Source: Sphingobium sp. TKS
GTDB lineage: Bacteria; Pseudomonadota; Alphaproteobacteria; Sphingomonadales; Sphingomonadaceae
Reading direction: 5' to 3'
Assembly (NCBI RefSeq): GCF_001563265.1
Contig: NZ_CP005083.1
Location: 2,979,001-3,043,000, forward strand
Length of the DNA: 64,000 nt
In this document: positions 28,972 to 38,846 of the stretch, piece after piece
Numbering within the stretch: position 1 is the first letter of the stretch
Layout: each line of letters opens with the position of its first letter
Program-made: the position numbers and the translations under genes
Notes under the pieces: model-generated
The model's input: only the letters and a program-made list of their open reading frames with translations
Database searches by the model: none
What the model was told of the DNA's origin: nothing

Positions 28972-29063
28972 TTGCGCGCCTTAAAGCATTTTTACCGCCG
29001 GAGGAAACCGGGGCGAGGTGGAAAATGCGTGGACAACTTCGCTTCTGCCGTGGAAACCGGCAG

Positions 29064-29354
29064 TTATTCCCCATCCTTGGGCTTGGCGCGTACCGTCTTC
29101 TTGACCGGTTCGGGCGCCTTGCCCTCCAGCGCGTCGAGGCGGGCCTTCAGCAACTCCACCTCCTCGCGGGCGGCGGCGGCCAGCGCCTTGACCGCGTCGA
29201 ATTCGTCGCGGCTGACGAAATCCATGCCGCCGATCCATTGTTTGGCCTTTTCGCGGGCGTTGGTCTCAAATTCCCGGCTCATGCCCGCAACCGTTCCGGC
29301 CGCGCCGTTCACCAGCTTGGCAAGGTCGTCGAAAAAGCGGTTTTCGCTCTGCAT
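29064..29354 (-). CDS. ubiK: UbiK-like accessory factor (BMFP family)
   Basis: Protein of 96 residues starting 'MQSENRFFDDLAKLVNGAAG'. It has an amphipathic N-terminal part and a C-terminal coiled coil ('AAREEVELLKARLDALEGK') with a basic Lys/Pro tail. This matches the membrane-fusogenic/UbiK family, which helps the aerobic ubiquinone biosynthesis complex. The start at 29354 matches the family; the longer frame upstream is Arg-rich and not protein-like. Confidence 0.88.
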   Translation of the reverse strand: MQSENRFFDDLAKLVNGAAGTVAGMSREFETNAREKAKQWIGGMDFVSRDEFDAVKALAAAAREEVELLKARLDALEGKAPEPVKKTVRAKPKDGE

Positions 29355-29400
29355 GATGCTTCGTCCTTCCGTGCGGCGCCATTCTGTCCGGCGCCAAAAA

Positions 29401-29949
29401 TCATATCTGGGTCTGGAATGCGGGTTTGCCAAGGCTTTCCGCATCCGGATTGAGGCGGCCGATCTCATAGTTGAGGTAGGAGGCGAAGGCCAGCCAGCAC
29501 AGATAGGGCAGCAACAAAAGGCCCGCGACGCGGCGGACGCGCCAAAAAAGCACGGTCGTGACAGCGACCAGCACGGCCAGCGCGACGATCAGGACCAGAG
29601 CCTGATCCACCTGATGCGCGCGGAAGAAAAGAGGAGACCAGAGGAGGTTGAGGATGAATTGCGCGACGAAGGCGACGATGGCCGTCCCCCTCCCCCTTGC
29701 GCCACGCGCATGCAGGACGATGGCGAAGGCCAGGGCCATCAATATGTAGAGAACCGTCCAGGCCACGCCGAAGGCCCAGCCGGGCGGGATCAGATCCGGC
29801 TTGGCCAGCGCCGCGAACCAGCGATTGCCATAACCACTATTGGCGAGCTTGCCGGAAAGAAAGCCAAGGAAAACAATGGCGGGCACAGTAATCAATGCCC
29901 AGCGCGCATAGGCAAGACGTAATTGACCCGGAGACGCAATCTCGTTCAT
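29401..29949 (-). CDS. tspO: TspO/MBR family protein
   Basis: Membrane protein of 182 residues with five helices. Family stretches are 'WFAALAKPDLIPPGWAFGVAW', 'FVAQFILNLLWSPLFF' and the C-terminal 'YLCWLAFASYLNYEI'. TspO binds tetrapyrroles and has been tied to control of porphyrin and stress responses. The ATG at 29949 has 'ggag' eleven bases upstream. It is separated from the RND pump by 20 bases on the same strand, so the pump transcript could run into it. Confidence 0.92.
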   Translation of the reverse strand: MNEIASPGQLRLAYARWALITVPAIVFLGFLSGKLANSGYGNRWFAALAKPDLIPPGWAFGVAWTVLYILMALAFAIVLHARGARGRGTAIVAFVAQFILNLLWSPLFFRAHQVDQALVLIVALAVLVAVTTVLFWRVRRVAGLLLLPYLCWLAFASYLNYEIGRLNPDAESLGKPAFQTQI

Positions 29950-29969
29950 CGGCAACGAAGCTCCACCTT

Positions 29970-32900
29970 TTACTCAGCGGCTTCGGGCGAATCCTTCAAG
30001 GCCGAGTCAAGCCGCCGACTGACGGTTTGCGGTGAAACGGTTCGTCCTGCAACCCGCGAATAGAGGATGGGGATCAGGAACAGCGTGATCAGCGTCGCCA
30101 GGCTGACGCCGGACACCACCACCACGCCGATCGAATGGCGCGCCGCAGCCCCCGCCCCGCCGCGAATGACCAGCGGAACCGCGCCGATGACCGTGGCGAT
30201 GGACGTCATCAGGATCGGACGCAGGCGGCGGGCGGCGGCCTGACGGATGGCCGCGCCGATCTCCAGCCCCTCGTCGCGTAGCTGGTTGGCGAATTCGACG
30301 ATCAGAATGCCGTTCTTCGCCGCCAGCCCCACCAGCATGACGATGCCGATCTGGCTGTAGAGATTGACCGACCCACCCGTCAGCGCAAGGCCCAGCACGC
30401 CGCCCGCGACCGCCAGCGGGACGGTGGCGATGATGATGCCGGGATGGATGAAGCTTTCGAACTGCGCGGCCAGCAGCAGATAGACGATCAATATGGTGAG
30501 CCCGAAGACCAGCCAGATCGACCCGCCGGTTTCGCGCAGCGACTGGCTCTCCCCGCGATAGCCGATGGCAAGGATCTCCGGCGATTGGCGGGCCTGGTCT
30601 TCCAGGAAGTTCAGCGCCTCGCCCAGCGAATAGCCGGGCGCCAGCGCGGCGGTCAGGGTGATAGCGCGCAGCTTGTTATAGCGGTTGAGCTGGCGCGGGC
30701 CGGCGACTTCGCGGACGGTGACGACGGCGGACAAGGGCACCAGGGCGCCTGTGCGGCTGCGCACATTGATGCGTTCCAGGTCCGCCTGGGTCTGACGCCC
30801 CTCCCGCTCGGCCTGCACCAGCACGCGATATTCCTCGCCCCGGTCGACATAGGTGGTGACGCGGCGGGAGCCGAGCAGGGTCTGCAACGCCTGGCTGATG
30901 TCGTTGGCCGACACGCCCAGATCGCCCGCCCGCTGCTGATCCACCTCGATCCGCATCTGGGGCTTGGTTTCCTTGTAATCGGAATCGAGGTTGATGAAGC
31001 CCGGATTGGTCGCGGCGGCGGCCATGATGCGGTCGCGCGCGGCGACCAGCCCCTCATAGGTCGATCCGGCCAGCACCAGATTGACCGGCAGGCCACGCCC
31101 CCGGCCAAGCCCCGAACGCGGCGCGACATTACCGCGCACGCCCGGCTGGTTGGCGATCACCTTGTTGATCGTGTCGGCCACCTGCGCCGTGGTGATCGTG
31201 CGATTCTCCCACGGACGCAGGAAGGCGATGATGTTGCCGCCGTTGAAATCGTCGCTGCTGCTGAAACCGGCGGGCGCGCGGATGTTCAGCACCTGAAGCG
31301 TCCCCTGGTCGCGCAGCGGCTGAAGATCGGCTTCAATCTTTTGCATATAGGTCTTCATGCGGTCGAAGCCGGTGCCTTCGGGCGCCGTCACCTGTCCATC
31401 GACGACGCCGGTATCCTCCGCCGGGGCGAGTTCGGTCGGCAGCATGGTGAACAGGGCGCCCGCGGCGGCGAGGAACAGCAGCACAGGGACGATGGCCAGA
31501 ACAGGCCGTTGAAGCACGCGGTCGAGCAGGCGCGCATAGGCCGCCTCCAACCGCTGGAACCGGGCATCCACCCAATGCGACAGGCGGGATCTTTCGGAAT
31601 GCCGCAGCAGCTTCGAACAGAGCATCGGCGCGAGGCTCAAGGAGATGAAGCCCGAAAAGGCGATGGCGGCGATCATCGCAATGGCCAGTTCACGGAACAA
31701 AAGGCCGGTCTGCCCGGCCAGGAACATCACCGGCACGAACACCGCGCAGACCACCAGCGTCGTCGAAATGATCGCAAAACCCACCTGCCGCGTGCCAAGA
31801 TAGGAGGCGACCAGCGGGTCTTCCCCCTGTTCGATGCGGTGATAGACATTTTCGAGCACGACGATGGCGTCGTCCACCACCAGCCCGATCGCCAGCACGA
31901 AGGCGAGCAGGGTCAGCAGGTTGATCGACAGGCCCAGCAACCACATGACCGCGCAGGTCGCCAGCAGGCAGATCGGCACCGTGATCGACGGGATGATCGT
32001 CGCCCGCAACGAGCCGAGGAAGAGAAAGATGACGAGGACCACCAGTAAGGCCGCTTCGCCCAGCGTGTCATAGACATTGTCGATGGCGCGGCTGATGAAC
32101 AGCGATTCGTCCGATCCGATGGTGACCTTCATGCCCGCCGGAAGCGTGGGACGCAGTTCAGCGATCAGCGCCTTCGCCTTTTCCGCGACGTCCAGCGTGT
32201 TGGCGCCCGACTGGCGGATGATGCCCACGCCGACGCCGGTCGCGGCATTGGAGCGGAAGGAGGTGTAGGGATTTTCCGCGCCCTGCTCGATCCGCGCCAC
32301 ATCGCCCAGCTTCACCTGATAGCCGTCCGCGCCGCGCCCGACGACCAGCCCGGCAAATTGTTCTGGGGTGGAAAAGGCGCGCTCGACACGCAGCGTCTGG
32401 TTCTGGTCCTTCGATTCGAAGCGTCCGGCCGGCAGCTCCACATTCTGGGCGCGCAGGGCGGCTTCGACGTCACCGGGCGTGATGCCGAAGGCGGCGAGCT
32501 TCTCGGCATTCAGCCAGATGCGGGTGGAGGGCCGCTCGTCGCCGCCGCCGGTAACGCGGGCGACGCCGTCAATGGCCGAAAAGCGGTCCAGCACGTTGCG
32601 GTCGAGATAGTCGGCAATCTGCGTGGGGGTCCAGCCATCCCTGGTGAAGACGATGAACAATATCGCCCGCGCATCGGCATCGACCTTCCGGATTTCCGGG
32701 GCCAGCGCATCCTCGGGCAAATCCTCCACGACGCCGCCGACGCGATCGCGCACGTCATTGGCGGCGGAATCGATGTCCCGCGACGGATCGAATTCGATGC
32801 TGACCGATGAAACGCCGTCCCGCGAGGTCGAGGTGATGTTCTGAATGCCCTGGACGCCCGCGACGCCATCCTCGATAATCTGGGTGATGCGGGTTTCCAC

Positions 32901-33074
32901 CACCGAAGCCGCCGCGCCGGTATAGCTGGTCTCGACCGAAACGATCGGCGGGTCGGTATCGGGATATTCGCGGATGGAAAGGCTGAGATAGCCGACCACC
33001 CCGACGATACAGAGCAGCACCGCGATGACCGCCGCGAAGACCGGACGACGGACGGACAGGTCCGAAAGCTGCAT
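29970..33074 (-). CDS. RND multidrug efflux transporter (HAE1/AcrB-like)
   Basis: Protein of 1034 residues, full length for an inner-membrane RND pump. It has an N-terminal helix ('SVRRPVFAAVIAVLLCIVGVV'), two large periplasmic loops, and transmembrane helix 4 'LLTLLAFVLAIGLVVDDAIVVLENV' with the two proton-relay Asp residues. The typical end 'FFLIPILYS'-like helix is also present ('LITLFLIPILYSRVAG'). It exports hydrophobic compounds using the proton gradient. The adaptor gene lies 12 bases upstream. No outer-membrane TolC-type gene is adjacent, so a channel from elsewhere must serve. Confidence 0.95.
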   Translation of the reverse strand: MQLSDLSVRRPVFAAVIAVLLCIVGVVGYLSLSIREYPDTDPPIVSVETSYTGAAASVVETRITQIIEDGVAGVQGIQNITSTSRDGVSSVSIEFDPSRDIDSAANDVRDRVGGVVEDLPEDALAPEIRKVDADARAILFIVFTRDGWTPTQIADYLDRNVLDRFSAIDGVARVTGGGDERPSTRIWLNAEKLAAFGITPGDVEAALRAQNVELPAGRFESKDQNQTLRVERAFSTPEQFAGLVVGRGADGYQVKLGDVARIEQGAENPYTSFRSNAATGVGVGIIRQSGANTLDVAEKAKALIAELRPTLPAGMKVTIGSDESLFISRAIDNVYDTLGEAALLVVLVIFLFLGSLRATIIPSITVPICLLATCAVMWLLGLSINLLTLLAFVLAIGLVVDDAIVVLENVYHRIEQGEDPLVASYLGTRQVGFAIISTTLVVCAVFVPVMFLAGQTGLLFRELAIAMIAAIAFSGFISLSLAPMLCSKLLRHSERSRLSHWVDARFQRLEAAYARLLDRVLQRPVLAIVPVLLFLAAAGALFTMLPTELAPAEDTGVVDGQVTAPEGTGFDRMKTYMQKIEADLQPLRDQGTLQVLNIRAPAGFSSSDDFNGGNIIAFLRPWENRTITTAQVADTINKVIANQPGVRGNVAPRSGLGRGRGLPVNLVLAGSTYEGLVAARDRIMAAAATNPGFINLDSDYKETKPQMRIEVDQQRAGDLGVSANDISQALQTLLGSRRVTTYVDRGEEYRVLVQAEREGRQTQADLERINVRSRTGALVPLSAVVTVREVAGPRQLNRYNKLRAITLTAALAPGYSLGEALNFLEDQARQSPEILAIGYRGESQSLRETGGSIWLVFGLTILIVYLLLAAQFESFIHPGIIIATVPLAVAGGVLGLALTGGSVNLYSQIGIVMLVGLAAKNGILIVEFANQLRDEGLEIGAAIRQAAARRLRPILMTSIATVIGAVPLVIRGGAGAAARHSIGVVVVSGVSLATLITLFLIPILYSRVAGRTVSPQTVSRRLDSALKDSPEAAE

Positions 33075-33086
33075 GGCCCTGCCTCC

Positions 33087-34145
33087 CTAACCGGCCGCCC
33101 GGTCGGCGCTCGCGCTTTTCGCTTCCGGCTTGTCGCCCGGCAGGCGCACCGGCACGCCATCGGTCAGCTTGACGACACCATCGGTGACGACGGTCTGGCC
33201 CGGCTTCACCCCGCCCAATATCTCCACCAGGCCGTTTTGGCGGATGCCGGTATCGACCTTGGTCCGCTTGGCCTTGCCTTCCTCCACCACGAAGACGAAG
33301 CGATCCTCGCCGTCGCCCACCACCGCCAGTTCGGGGACGGCCAGCGACTGGCGCTGCTTTGCGATCACGTTGACGGTCAGCAGCATGCCGGGTTTCAGGG
33401 CGCGGTCGGGATTGGGCAGGATGGCGCGTATCCTGACAGCGCGGGTGGCGGGATCGATCACCGGGTCGATGGTCGCGATCGTGCCGGTGAAGGGCCGGTC
33501 GGGCCAGGCGGCGGAGACCGCCTTGATCGCCTGCCCTTCCCGGATCATCGACAGGCGGGTTTCGGGAATGGTGAAGTCCAGCTTGATCCGCGAAATATCG
33601 CTGACCGTCGCAATCGGCGTGCCGGCGGTGACGATGGCGCCGGGCGATACGGTGCGCAGGCTGACCCAGCCGGGGAAAGGCGAGCGGATCACCCGGTCAC
33701 TGATGGAAGCGCGGGCCTGTTGCGCGCTGGCGCGGGCGGCATTGGCCAGCGCGACCTGTTGGTCGAGGCTGGCGGCGGTCGCGAAGCCACGCGCTTTCAA
33801 CGCCTGGATGCGGTCCAGTTGCTGCTGGGCTGCAAGCGCCTGGGCCTGGGCGGCGGCGAGTTCGGCCTGTTCCTGCCCCACGGCCAGAGTGGCGATCACC
33901 TGCCCCTTGCTGACAAAGCCCCCGTCGCTGAAATGGATAGAGGTTATACGCTCCGTCACCGGGGCGGACAGCACCACCTGTTCGTTGGCGAAGGCGGTGC
34001 CGACGGCGTCCAGATTGTCGGTGAAGCTTTCGGACGCGATCGGCGCGGCTTCGACCAACGCTGGCGGACGCGCCTTCTTTTCCTTTTGACCGCCACAGGC
34101 GGAAAGGGTCAGCGCGATCAGGAAGATAGGCAGGATGGTGCGCAT
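33087..34145 (-). CDS. RND efflux periplasmic adaptor (HlyD/MexA family)
   Basis: Lipoprotein of 352 residues: signal 'IFLIALTLSACGGQKE' with lipobox LSAC, a coiled-coil hairpin (about 85-150, many Ala/Gln), the barrel-sandwich hybrid part and a beta-barrel ('RAVRIRAILPNPDRALKPGM'). It links the RND pump to an outer-membrane channel. It is first in a two-gene operon, 12 bases from the pump. The 87-base spacer to tlyA has no visible regulator site and no local repressor gene. Confidence 0.92.
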   Translation of the reverse strand: MRTILPIFLIALTLSACGGQKEKKARPPALVEAAPIASESFTDNLDAVGTAFANEQVVLSAPVTERITSIHFSDGGFVSKGQVIATLAVGQEQAELAAAQAQALAAQQQLDRIQALKARGFATAASLDQQVALANAARASAQQARASISDRVIRSPFPGWVSLRTVSPGAIVTAGTPIATVSDISRIKLDFTIPETRLSMIREGQAIKAVSAAWPDRPFTGTIATIDPVIDPATRAVRIRAILPNPDRALKPGMLLTVNVIAKQRQSLAVPELAVVGDGEDRFVFVVEEGKAKRTKVDTGIRQNGLVEILGGVKPGQTVVTDGVVKLTDGVPVRLPGDKPEAKSASADRAAG

Positions 34146-34232
34146 GGGATCGGGCTAATCGGCCTTTGCAAGCGACTCAAATGGGCATTTGTCGCGAATG
34201 GTAACTATAGCGACGAAACGAATAGGGCGGGA

Positions 34233-34970
34233 TTATCCACCAAATATTGCGGAGAGAAGAAATTCGACATTGCCCTGCGGTCCGGTGATCGGGCTGGCGG
34301 TGATGCCTTCGACCCGCCATCCTTTGGAAAGCGCCCAGTCCCGGACTTCGTTGCACACCCGTTCATGGATGGCAGGGTCGCGCACCACGCCGCCCTTGCC
34401 GACTTCCTCCCGCCCCGCTTCGAACTGCGGCTTGATCAGGGCGACGAGGCGCGCGCCGGGGCGGGCGAAGCTCAACGGGCGGTCCAGCACTTTGGCGAGC
34501 GAGATGAAGCTGGCGTCGCAGACGATGATATCCACCGGCTCCGGGATATGATCGGCGGTCAGGATGCGGGCGCTGGTCTGTTCATGGACGATGACGCGGG
34601 GGTCGGAGCGCAGCTTCCATGCAAGCTGGTTGGTGCCGCTGTCGACCGCATAGACCCGCGCCGCGCCATGGGTGAGCAGGACATCGGTGAAGCCGCCGGT
34701 CGAGCTGCCCACATCGATGGCGACGGCGCCGGTCACGTCGATATGAAAATGCTCCAGCGCATGGGCGAGCTTGATGCCGCCGCGCGATACCCAGGGATGA
34801 TCGCGGCCCTTCACCTCCAGCTCGGCGTCGGCGGCGACCTGCTGGCCCGCCTTTTCGATCTTTCTATCGCCCAAGAAGACGAGGCCGGCGAGGATGAGCG
34901 CCTGTGCGCGGGCGCGGCTTTCGGCCAGGCCGTTGTCGACAAGCAACTGATCGGCGCGGATCTTGGCCAT
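34233..34970 (-). CDS. tlyA: TlyA-family rRNA methyltransferase
   Basis: Protein of 245 residues. The N-terminal S4 RNA-binding domain ('RADQLLVDNGLAESRARAQALI') is followed by an FtsJ-like methyltransferase with SAM motif 'AIDVGSSTGGFTDVLL' and 'LIKPQFEAGREEVGKGGVV'. TlyA methylates 2'-OH groups in 16S and 23S rRNA; the old name hemolysin A is misleading. The start at 34970 overlaps the dsbD stop by one base (TGATG), so translation is coupled. An upstream extension of 26 residues is less likely. Confidence 0.93.
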   Translation of the reverse strand: MAKIRADQLLVDNGLAESRARAQALILAGLVFLGDRKIEKAGQQVAADAELEVKGRDHPWVSRGGIKLAHALEHFHIDVTGAVAIDVGSSTGGFTDVLLTHGAARVYAVDSGTNQLAWKLRSDPRVIVHEQTSARILTADHIPEPVDIIVCDASFISLAKVLDRPLSFARPGARLVALIKPQFEAGREEVGKGGVVRDPAIHERVCNEVRDWALSKGWRVEGITASPITGPQGNVEFLLSAIFGG

Positions 34971-36991
34971 CAGGGCACCAAAGCCGTCAGGGTGGCGGGG
35001 GTCAGGAGTTGGGGCAATGTCTGCGCCTCCCTGCCGGGGGCGTACCACAGATAGAGCGGGACGCCGGAACGCCCCTGCCCTTCCAGAAACCGGGTGATGG
35101 CGGGGTCCGCATTGGTCCAGTCGCCCACCATCACGGTGACGCCTGCCTTCCCGAAAGCGGCGCGGGTTTCGCTGCGGTCGATGGCGGCGGCTTCATTGGC
35201 CTTGCAGGTAAGGCACCAGTCGGCGGTGAAATAGAGGAAGACCGGCTTCCTGGCGGCGCGCAAGCTGGCGAGACGGGCTTCGTCGAAGGGCACGCCCCTT
35301 GCCGATGCCGCAGCGGCAGGCGCGTGGGTGGGGAGCATCGCTGCGGCTCCGGCGAACAGGATGAACGCGGCGCAGACCACCGCCAGCCCGCCGCGCAGGC
35401 CGTGCCGCTGCCTGCGCCCCAGCCACCAGAGGAAGACCGCAAGCATCAGCGCCGCGCCAAGACCGAGAAGGATGGCCGGAACGCCCCTTTGCTGGCCGAG
35501 CAGCCACAGCAGGCCAAGCGCGGTCAGCGCCATTGGGATCGCCAATATCTTCTGAAGGCGCCCCATCCACGGACCGGGCTTGGGCAGGCGGGTGCGGAGC
35601 GCGGGGACATAGGCCAGCGCCAGAAAGGGCAGCGCCAGTCCAAGGCCAAGGCCCGCGAAGATCGCCAGCGCCGCGGCCAACGGCAGGATGAGGGCCGCCC
35701 CCATGGCCGCGCCCATGAACGGCCCAGCGCAGGGCGTCGCGACGAAGGCGACCAGCGCGCCGGTCCAGAAGGCGCCGGAAGCCCCACCCTTCCCCGCCAG
35801 CCTGTCGCCGCCGCCAAAAGCGCTGAGTTCGAACAGTCCGGCAAGGTTGAGCGTGATCGCCGTCACCAGCAGCAGCAGCAGCAGGATGATGCGCGGATCC
35901 TGCAACTGGAAGGCCCAGCCCACCGCCGTACCTGCGGCGCGCAGGCCAAGGAGCAGGCCACCCAGAGCGAGGCAGGTAAGGATGATGCCGAGACTATAGG
36001 CCAATGCTTCGTGCCGAACGATGCGCTCATCGCCGCCCGCGCGGGCAAGCTTCATCGCCTTGAGTCCGAGAATCGGAAAGACGCAGGGCATGATGTTGAG
36101 CAGCAGACCGCCCAGCAGCGCTCCACCCAGCGCGATCAGGACGGTGTGGAGCGTGGCGGACCGGACGGCGGGAACGGCGCCGGGCTGGGCCGTCAACAGG
36201 AAGCCCACATGATCGCCGGTGCGCAGGACGGCCTGGACCGGACCGGATTTCAAGCCCTGCCCGGCTTCGGTTTCGATCAGCAGCCGGTCGCCCTGGCGCG
36301 TGACCTTTTGCGGGGCGGCATAGCGGGTCAGGCCATCGGCAAGCGCGAACAGATGGACGTCGCGGGCGCTCGCCGCCGCCGGGAAGGGCACGGACAGGCG
36401 CAGGCGGCCATCGACAACCGCATAGCTCGCCTCGCTGCCCAGGGGGCGTGGAAGGTGACTGCGCCAGCCGTCGAACTGCGCCCTGTTGCCGGGCAGGATC
36501 GCGCCGTCGCCTGCGGTCAGGTCCAGCGTCAGTTCGGCGCCTTCGGGCACGCAGACCTTGTCCGTGCAGGCTAGCCAGTCGGCGCGGACCCGGATCGGCA
36601 GCTTTGTGCCCACGAGCACGTCCTGCGCGATAGTCAGGTTCGCCAGCACGCCATAGGAGCCTTCATAGACATGGTTCATCAGGCCCGAGATCAGCAGCGT
36701 CTCCGGCACCGGATAACGCAGCGCGCCGACGGTCACGCCCTTGGGCAACGTCCATTTGACCGTCATGCCCAGGCCCGCATCGCCCGGATTTTCCCAATAG
36801 CCGTGCCAGCCCGGCTCGGGCGTCATGGAAAAGGCGATGGCCGTGCCTTTCCCCGGCTGCGGCGTCGCGCTTTCGGTGGTCAGTTCCGCCGCGATATGGG
36901 GCGTGCCCTGACCAAAGGCGCCCTGCGCCCGCGCCGCAGTCGGCGCGAGCAGCAAAAAGACTGTCATCAGAAGGACATGAAAAAACCGCAT
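34970..36991 (-). CDS. dsbD: DsbD/ScsB-like thiol:disulfide interchange protein
   Basis: Protein of 673 residues. It has a signal peptide ('AAPTAARAQ'-like, cleavage near residue 22) and a periplasmic N-domain with Cys142/Cys147. A membrane core of about eight helices carries Cys303 ('IMPCVFPILG') and Cys421 ('TPCAGPFMG'). A C-terminal thioredoxin domain has Cys593-Leu-Thr-Cys596 in 'ADWCLTCK'. It passes electrons from cytoplasmic thioredoxin to periplasmic proteins. The large N-domain is of the ScsB kind and not the short DsbD kind. It overlaps tlyA by one base. Confidence 0.9.
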   Translation of the reverse strand: MRFFHVLLMTVFLLLAPTAARAQGAFGQGTPHIAAELTTESATPQPGKGTAIAFSMTPEPGWHGYWENPGDAGLGMTVKWTLPKGVTVGALRYPVPETLLISGLMNHVYEGSYGVLANLTIAQDVLVGTKLPIRVRADWLACTDKVCVPEGAELTLDLTAGDGAILPGNRAQFDGWRSHLPRPLGSEASYAVVDGRLRLSVPFPAAASARDVHLFALADGLTRYAAPQKVTRQGDRLLIETEAGQGLKSGPVQAVLRTGDHVGFLLTAQPGAVPAVRSATLHTVLIALGGALLGGLLLNIMPCVFPILGLKAMKLARAGGDERIVRHEALAYSLGIILTCLALGGLLLGLRAAGTAVGWAFQLQDPRIILLLLLLVTAITLNLAGLFELSAFGGGDRLAGKGGASGAFWTGALVAFVATPCAGPFMGAAMGAALILPLAAALAIFAGLGLGLALPFLALAYVPALRTRLPKPGPWMGRLQKILAIPMALTALGLLWLLGQQRGVPAILLGLGAALMLAVFLWWLGRRQRHGLRGGLAVVCAAFILFAGAAAMLPTHAPAAAASARGVPFDEARLASLRAARKPVFLYFTADWCLTCKANEAAAIDRSETRAAFGKAGVTVMVGDWTNADPAITRFLEGQGRSGVPLYLWYAPGREAQTLPQLLTPATLTALVP

Positions 36992-37068
36992 CGGGCCTCT
37001 GTTCCGGTAGACGCAAGGGGGCTAGGTCCCGATGCATCCGCCGTCAAGGCATCAGAAGGTATCCCATA

Positions 37069-38733
37069 ATGTTGAAAAATATCGTGGCCGCCCTGCTTCT
37101 GGCCAGTTCGCTGCCGGCCCTGGCCCAGACCCCGGCGGCGCCTCCCGCCCCGGCAACCGCTCCCGTCACTCCGCCCAAGCTGATCGTCGCCATCTCCGTC
37201 GACCAGTTTTCCGCTGATCTGTTCAGCGAATACCGGCAATATTACAGCGGCGGCCTCAAGCGGCTGACCGAACAGGGCATCGTCTTCCCTCGCGGTTATC
37301 AGAGCCACGCCGCGACCGAAACCTGCCCCGGCCACAGCACCATCCTGACCGGCAGCCGCCCTTCGCGCACCGGCATCATCGCCAATAGCTGGTTCGACCT
37401 TGGCGCCGCCCGCGCCGACAAGTCGGTCTATTGCGCGGAAGATGAGACGCAGCCGGGAACAAGCAGCGACAATTATCAGGCCTCTCCGGTGCATCTGAAG
37501 GTGCCGACGCTGGGCGGACGGATGAAGATCGCCAATCCGGCCACCCGCGTCGTATCGGTCGCGGGCAAGGACCGCGCCGCCATCATGATGGGCGGGCCGA
37601 CCGCCGATCAGGTCTGGTGGCTTGGCGGACCGAAAGGCTATGTCAGCTACAAGGGCGTGGCGACGCCGCCACTGGTGGCCAAGGTCAACGACGTCATGGC
37701 CCAGCGGCTGGCAGAGCCCAATCCCGGCTTCGAGCTGCCGCCGCAATGCATGGCCAAGGATTTCCCGGTGAAGGCTGGGGACCGCACCGTCGGCACTGGC
37801 CGTTTCGCGCGGGAAGCGGGCGATTACAAGGGTTTCCGCATCTCGCCCGAGCAGGACGCGATGACCCTGGCCTTCGCGGCGGCGGCGATCGAGAATATGG
37901 CGCTGGGCAAGCAGGCGCAGACCGACATCATCTCCATCGGCCTGTCAGCCACCGATTATATCGGCCACACCTACGGCACAGAAGGCACGGAAAGCTGCAT
38001 CCAGGTCGACCGGCTCGACCGCGAACTGGGAGCCTTTTTCGACCGGCTGGACAAGGATGGGCTGGACTATGTGGTGGTGCTGACCGCCGATCATGGCGGC
38101 CATGACCTGCCCGAACGGCATCGGCTGAACGCCATGCCGATGGAGCAGCGCGTCGACAAGGCGCTGACGCCCAAGGCTCTGTCGGCGGCCATCGCGGAAA
38201 AGACCGGCATCTTGGGCAAGACCTTGATCTGGGGCGACGGCCCGGCGGGCGATCTTTATTTCGACCGTAGCCTGACGGCGGCGCAGCGGACCAAGGTGGA
38301 GGCCGCAACGCTCGCCCTGCTGCGCGCCCATCCCCAGGTGCAAACCGTGTTCACCAAGGCGGAGATCGCCGCCACGCCTTCACCTTCCGGCCCGCCGGAA
38401 AGCTGGTTGCTGATCCAGGAGGCGCGGGCCAGCTTCGACCCGCGGCGTTCGGGCGATCTGCTTCTGCTACTGAAGCCGCGAGTCATGTCGATCCCCGAAC
38501 AGGCGGTGATGGGATCGGTCGCGACCCATGGCTCGCCCTGGGATACCGACCGCCGCGTGCCGATCCTGTTCTGGCGCAAGAGGCTGACTCATTTCGAACA
38601 GCCGCTGGGTATCGAGACGGTCGACATCATGCCGACGCTGGCCGCGCTGATCAAATTGCCTGTGCAGAAGGATGAGATCGACGGTCGCTGCCTGGACCTG
38701 ATCGCGGGGGATGGGGATAGCTGCGCCAATTAA
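37069..38733 (+). CDS. PafA-type alkaline phosphatase (phosphodiesterase/NPP superfamily)
   Basis: Exported enzyme of 554 residues with signal peptide 'LLLASSLPALAQ'. The first metal Asp is in 'AISVDQFSADL'. The threonine nucleophile is near residue 85 in 'TETCPGHSTILTG', and the metal-binding ends are 'DYIGHTYG' and 'LTADHGGHD' with 'GSVATHGSPW'. This is the PafA/PhoX-unrelated family with Thr as nucleophile, known from Sphingomonas alkaline phosphatase. It removes phosphate from monoesters in the periplasm. The gene is solitary, divergent from dsbD, and no Pho box is evident in the 77-base spacer. Confidence 0.9.
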   Translation: MLKNIVAALLLASSLPALAQTPAAPPAPATAPVTPPKLIVAISVDQFSADLFSEYRQYYSGGLKRLTEQGIVFPRGYQSHAATETCPGHSTILTGSRPSRTGIIANSWFDLGAARADKSVYCAEDETQPGTSSDNYQASPVHLKVPTLGGRMKIANPATRVVSVAGKDRAAIMMGGPTADQVWWLGGPKGYVSYKGVATPPLVAKVNDVMAQRLAEPNPGFELPPQCMAKDFPVKAGDRTVGTGRFAREAGDYKGFRISPEQDAMTLAFAAAAIENMALGKQAQTDIISIGLSATDYIGHTYGTEGTESCIQVDRLDRELGAFFDRLDKDGLDYVVVLTADHGGHDLPERHRLNAMPMEQRVDKALTPKALSAAIAEKTGILGKTLIWGDGPAGDLYFDRSLTAAQRTKVEAATLALLRAHPQVQTVFTKAEIAATPSPSGPPESWLLIQEARASFDPRRSGDLLLLLKPRVMSIPEQAVMGSVATHGSPWDTDRRVPILFWRKRLTHFEQPLGIETVDIMPTLAALIKLPVQKDEIDGRCLDLIAGDGDSCAN

Positions 38734-38744
38734 TATCAAGCACC

Positions 38745-38829
38745 GTGCTCCTGCGCAGGCAGGAGCCCAGTTCAAACCTGGCCTCATCGGATCAACTGTG
38801 GAACTGGGCTCCTGCCTGCGCAGGAGCAC
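38745..38829. repeat. REP/BIME-like nested inverted repeat
   Basis: Two arms of 29 bases, 38745-38773 and 38801-38829, are perfect inverse complements separated by 27 bases. Each arm itself folds: gctcctgc, loop gcag, gcaggagc. The unit is thus two opposed palindromic elements, as in bacterial REP pairs. It lies between convergent genes (phosphatase and serine acetyltransferase) with no T run. It fills almost the whole 113-base spacer. Confidence 0.85.
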
Positions 38830-38846
38830 GAGGCGCTTAGCGCTGC

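Noticed and set aside
38745..38829. Reading the large inverted repeat as a simple terminator
   Set aside because: No T run follows on either strand, and each arm has an inner palindrome, which fits a REP-type repeat better.
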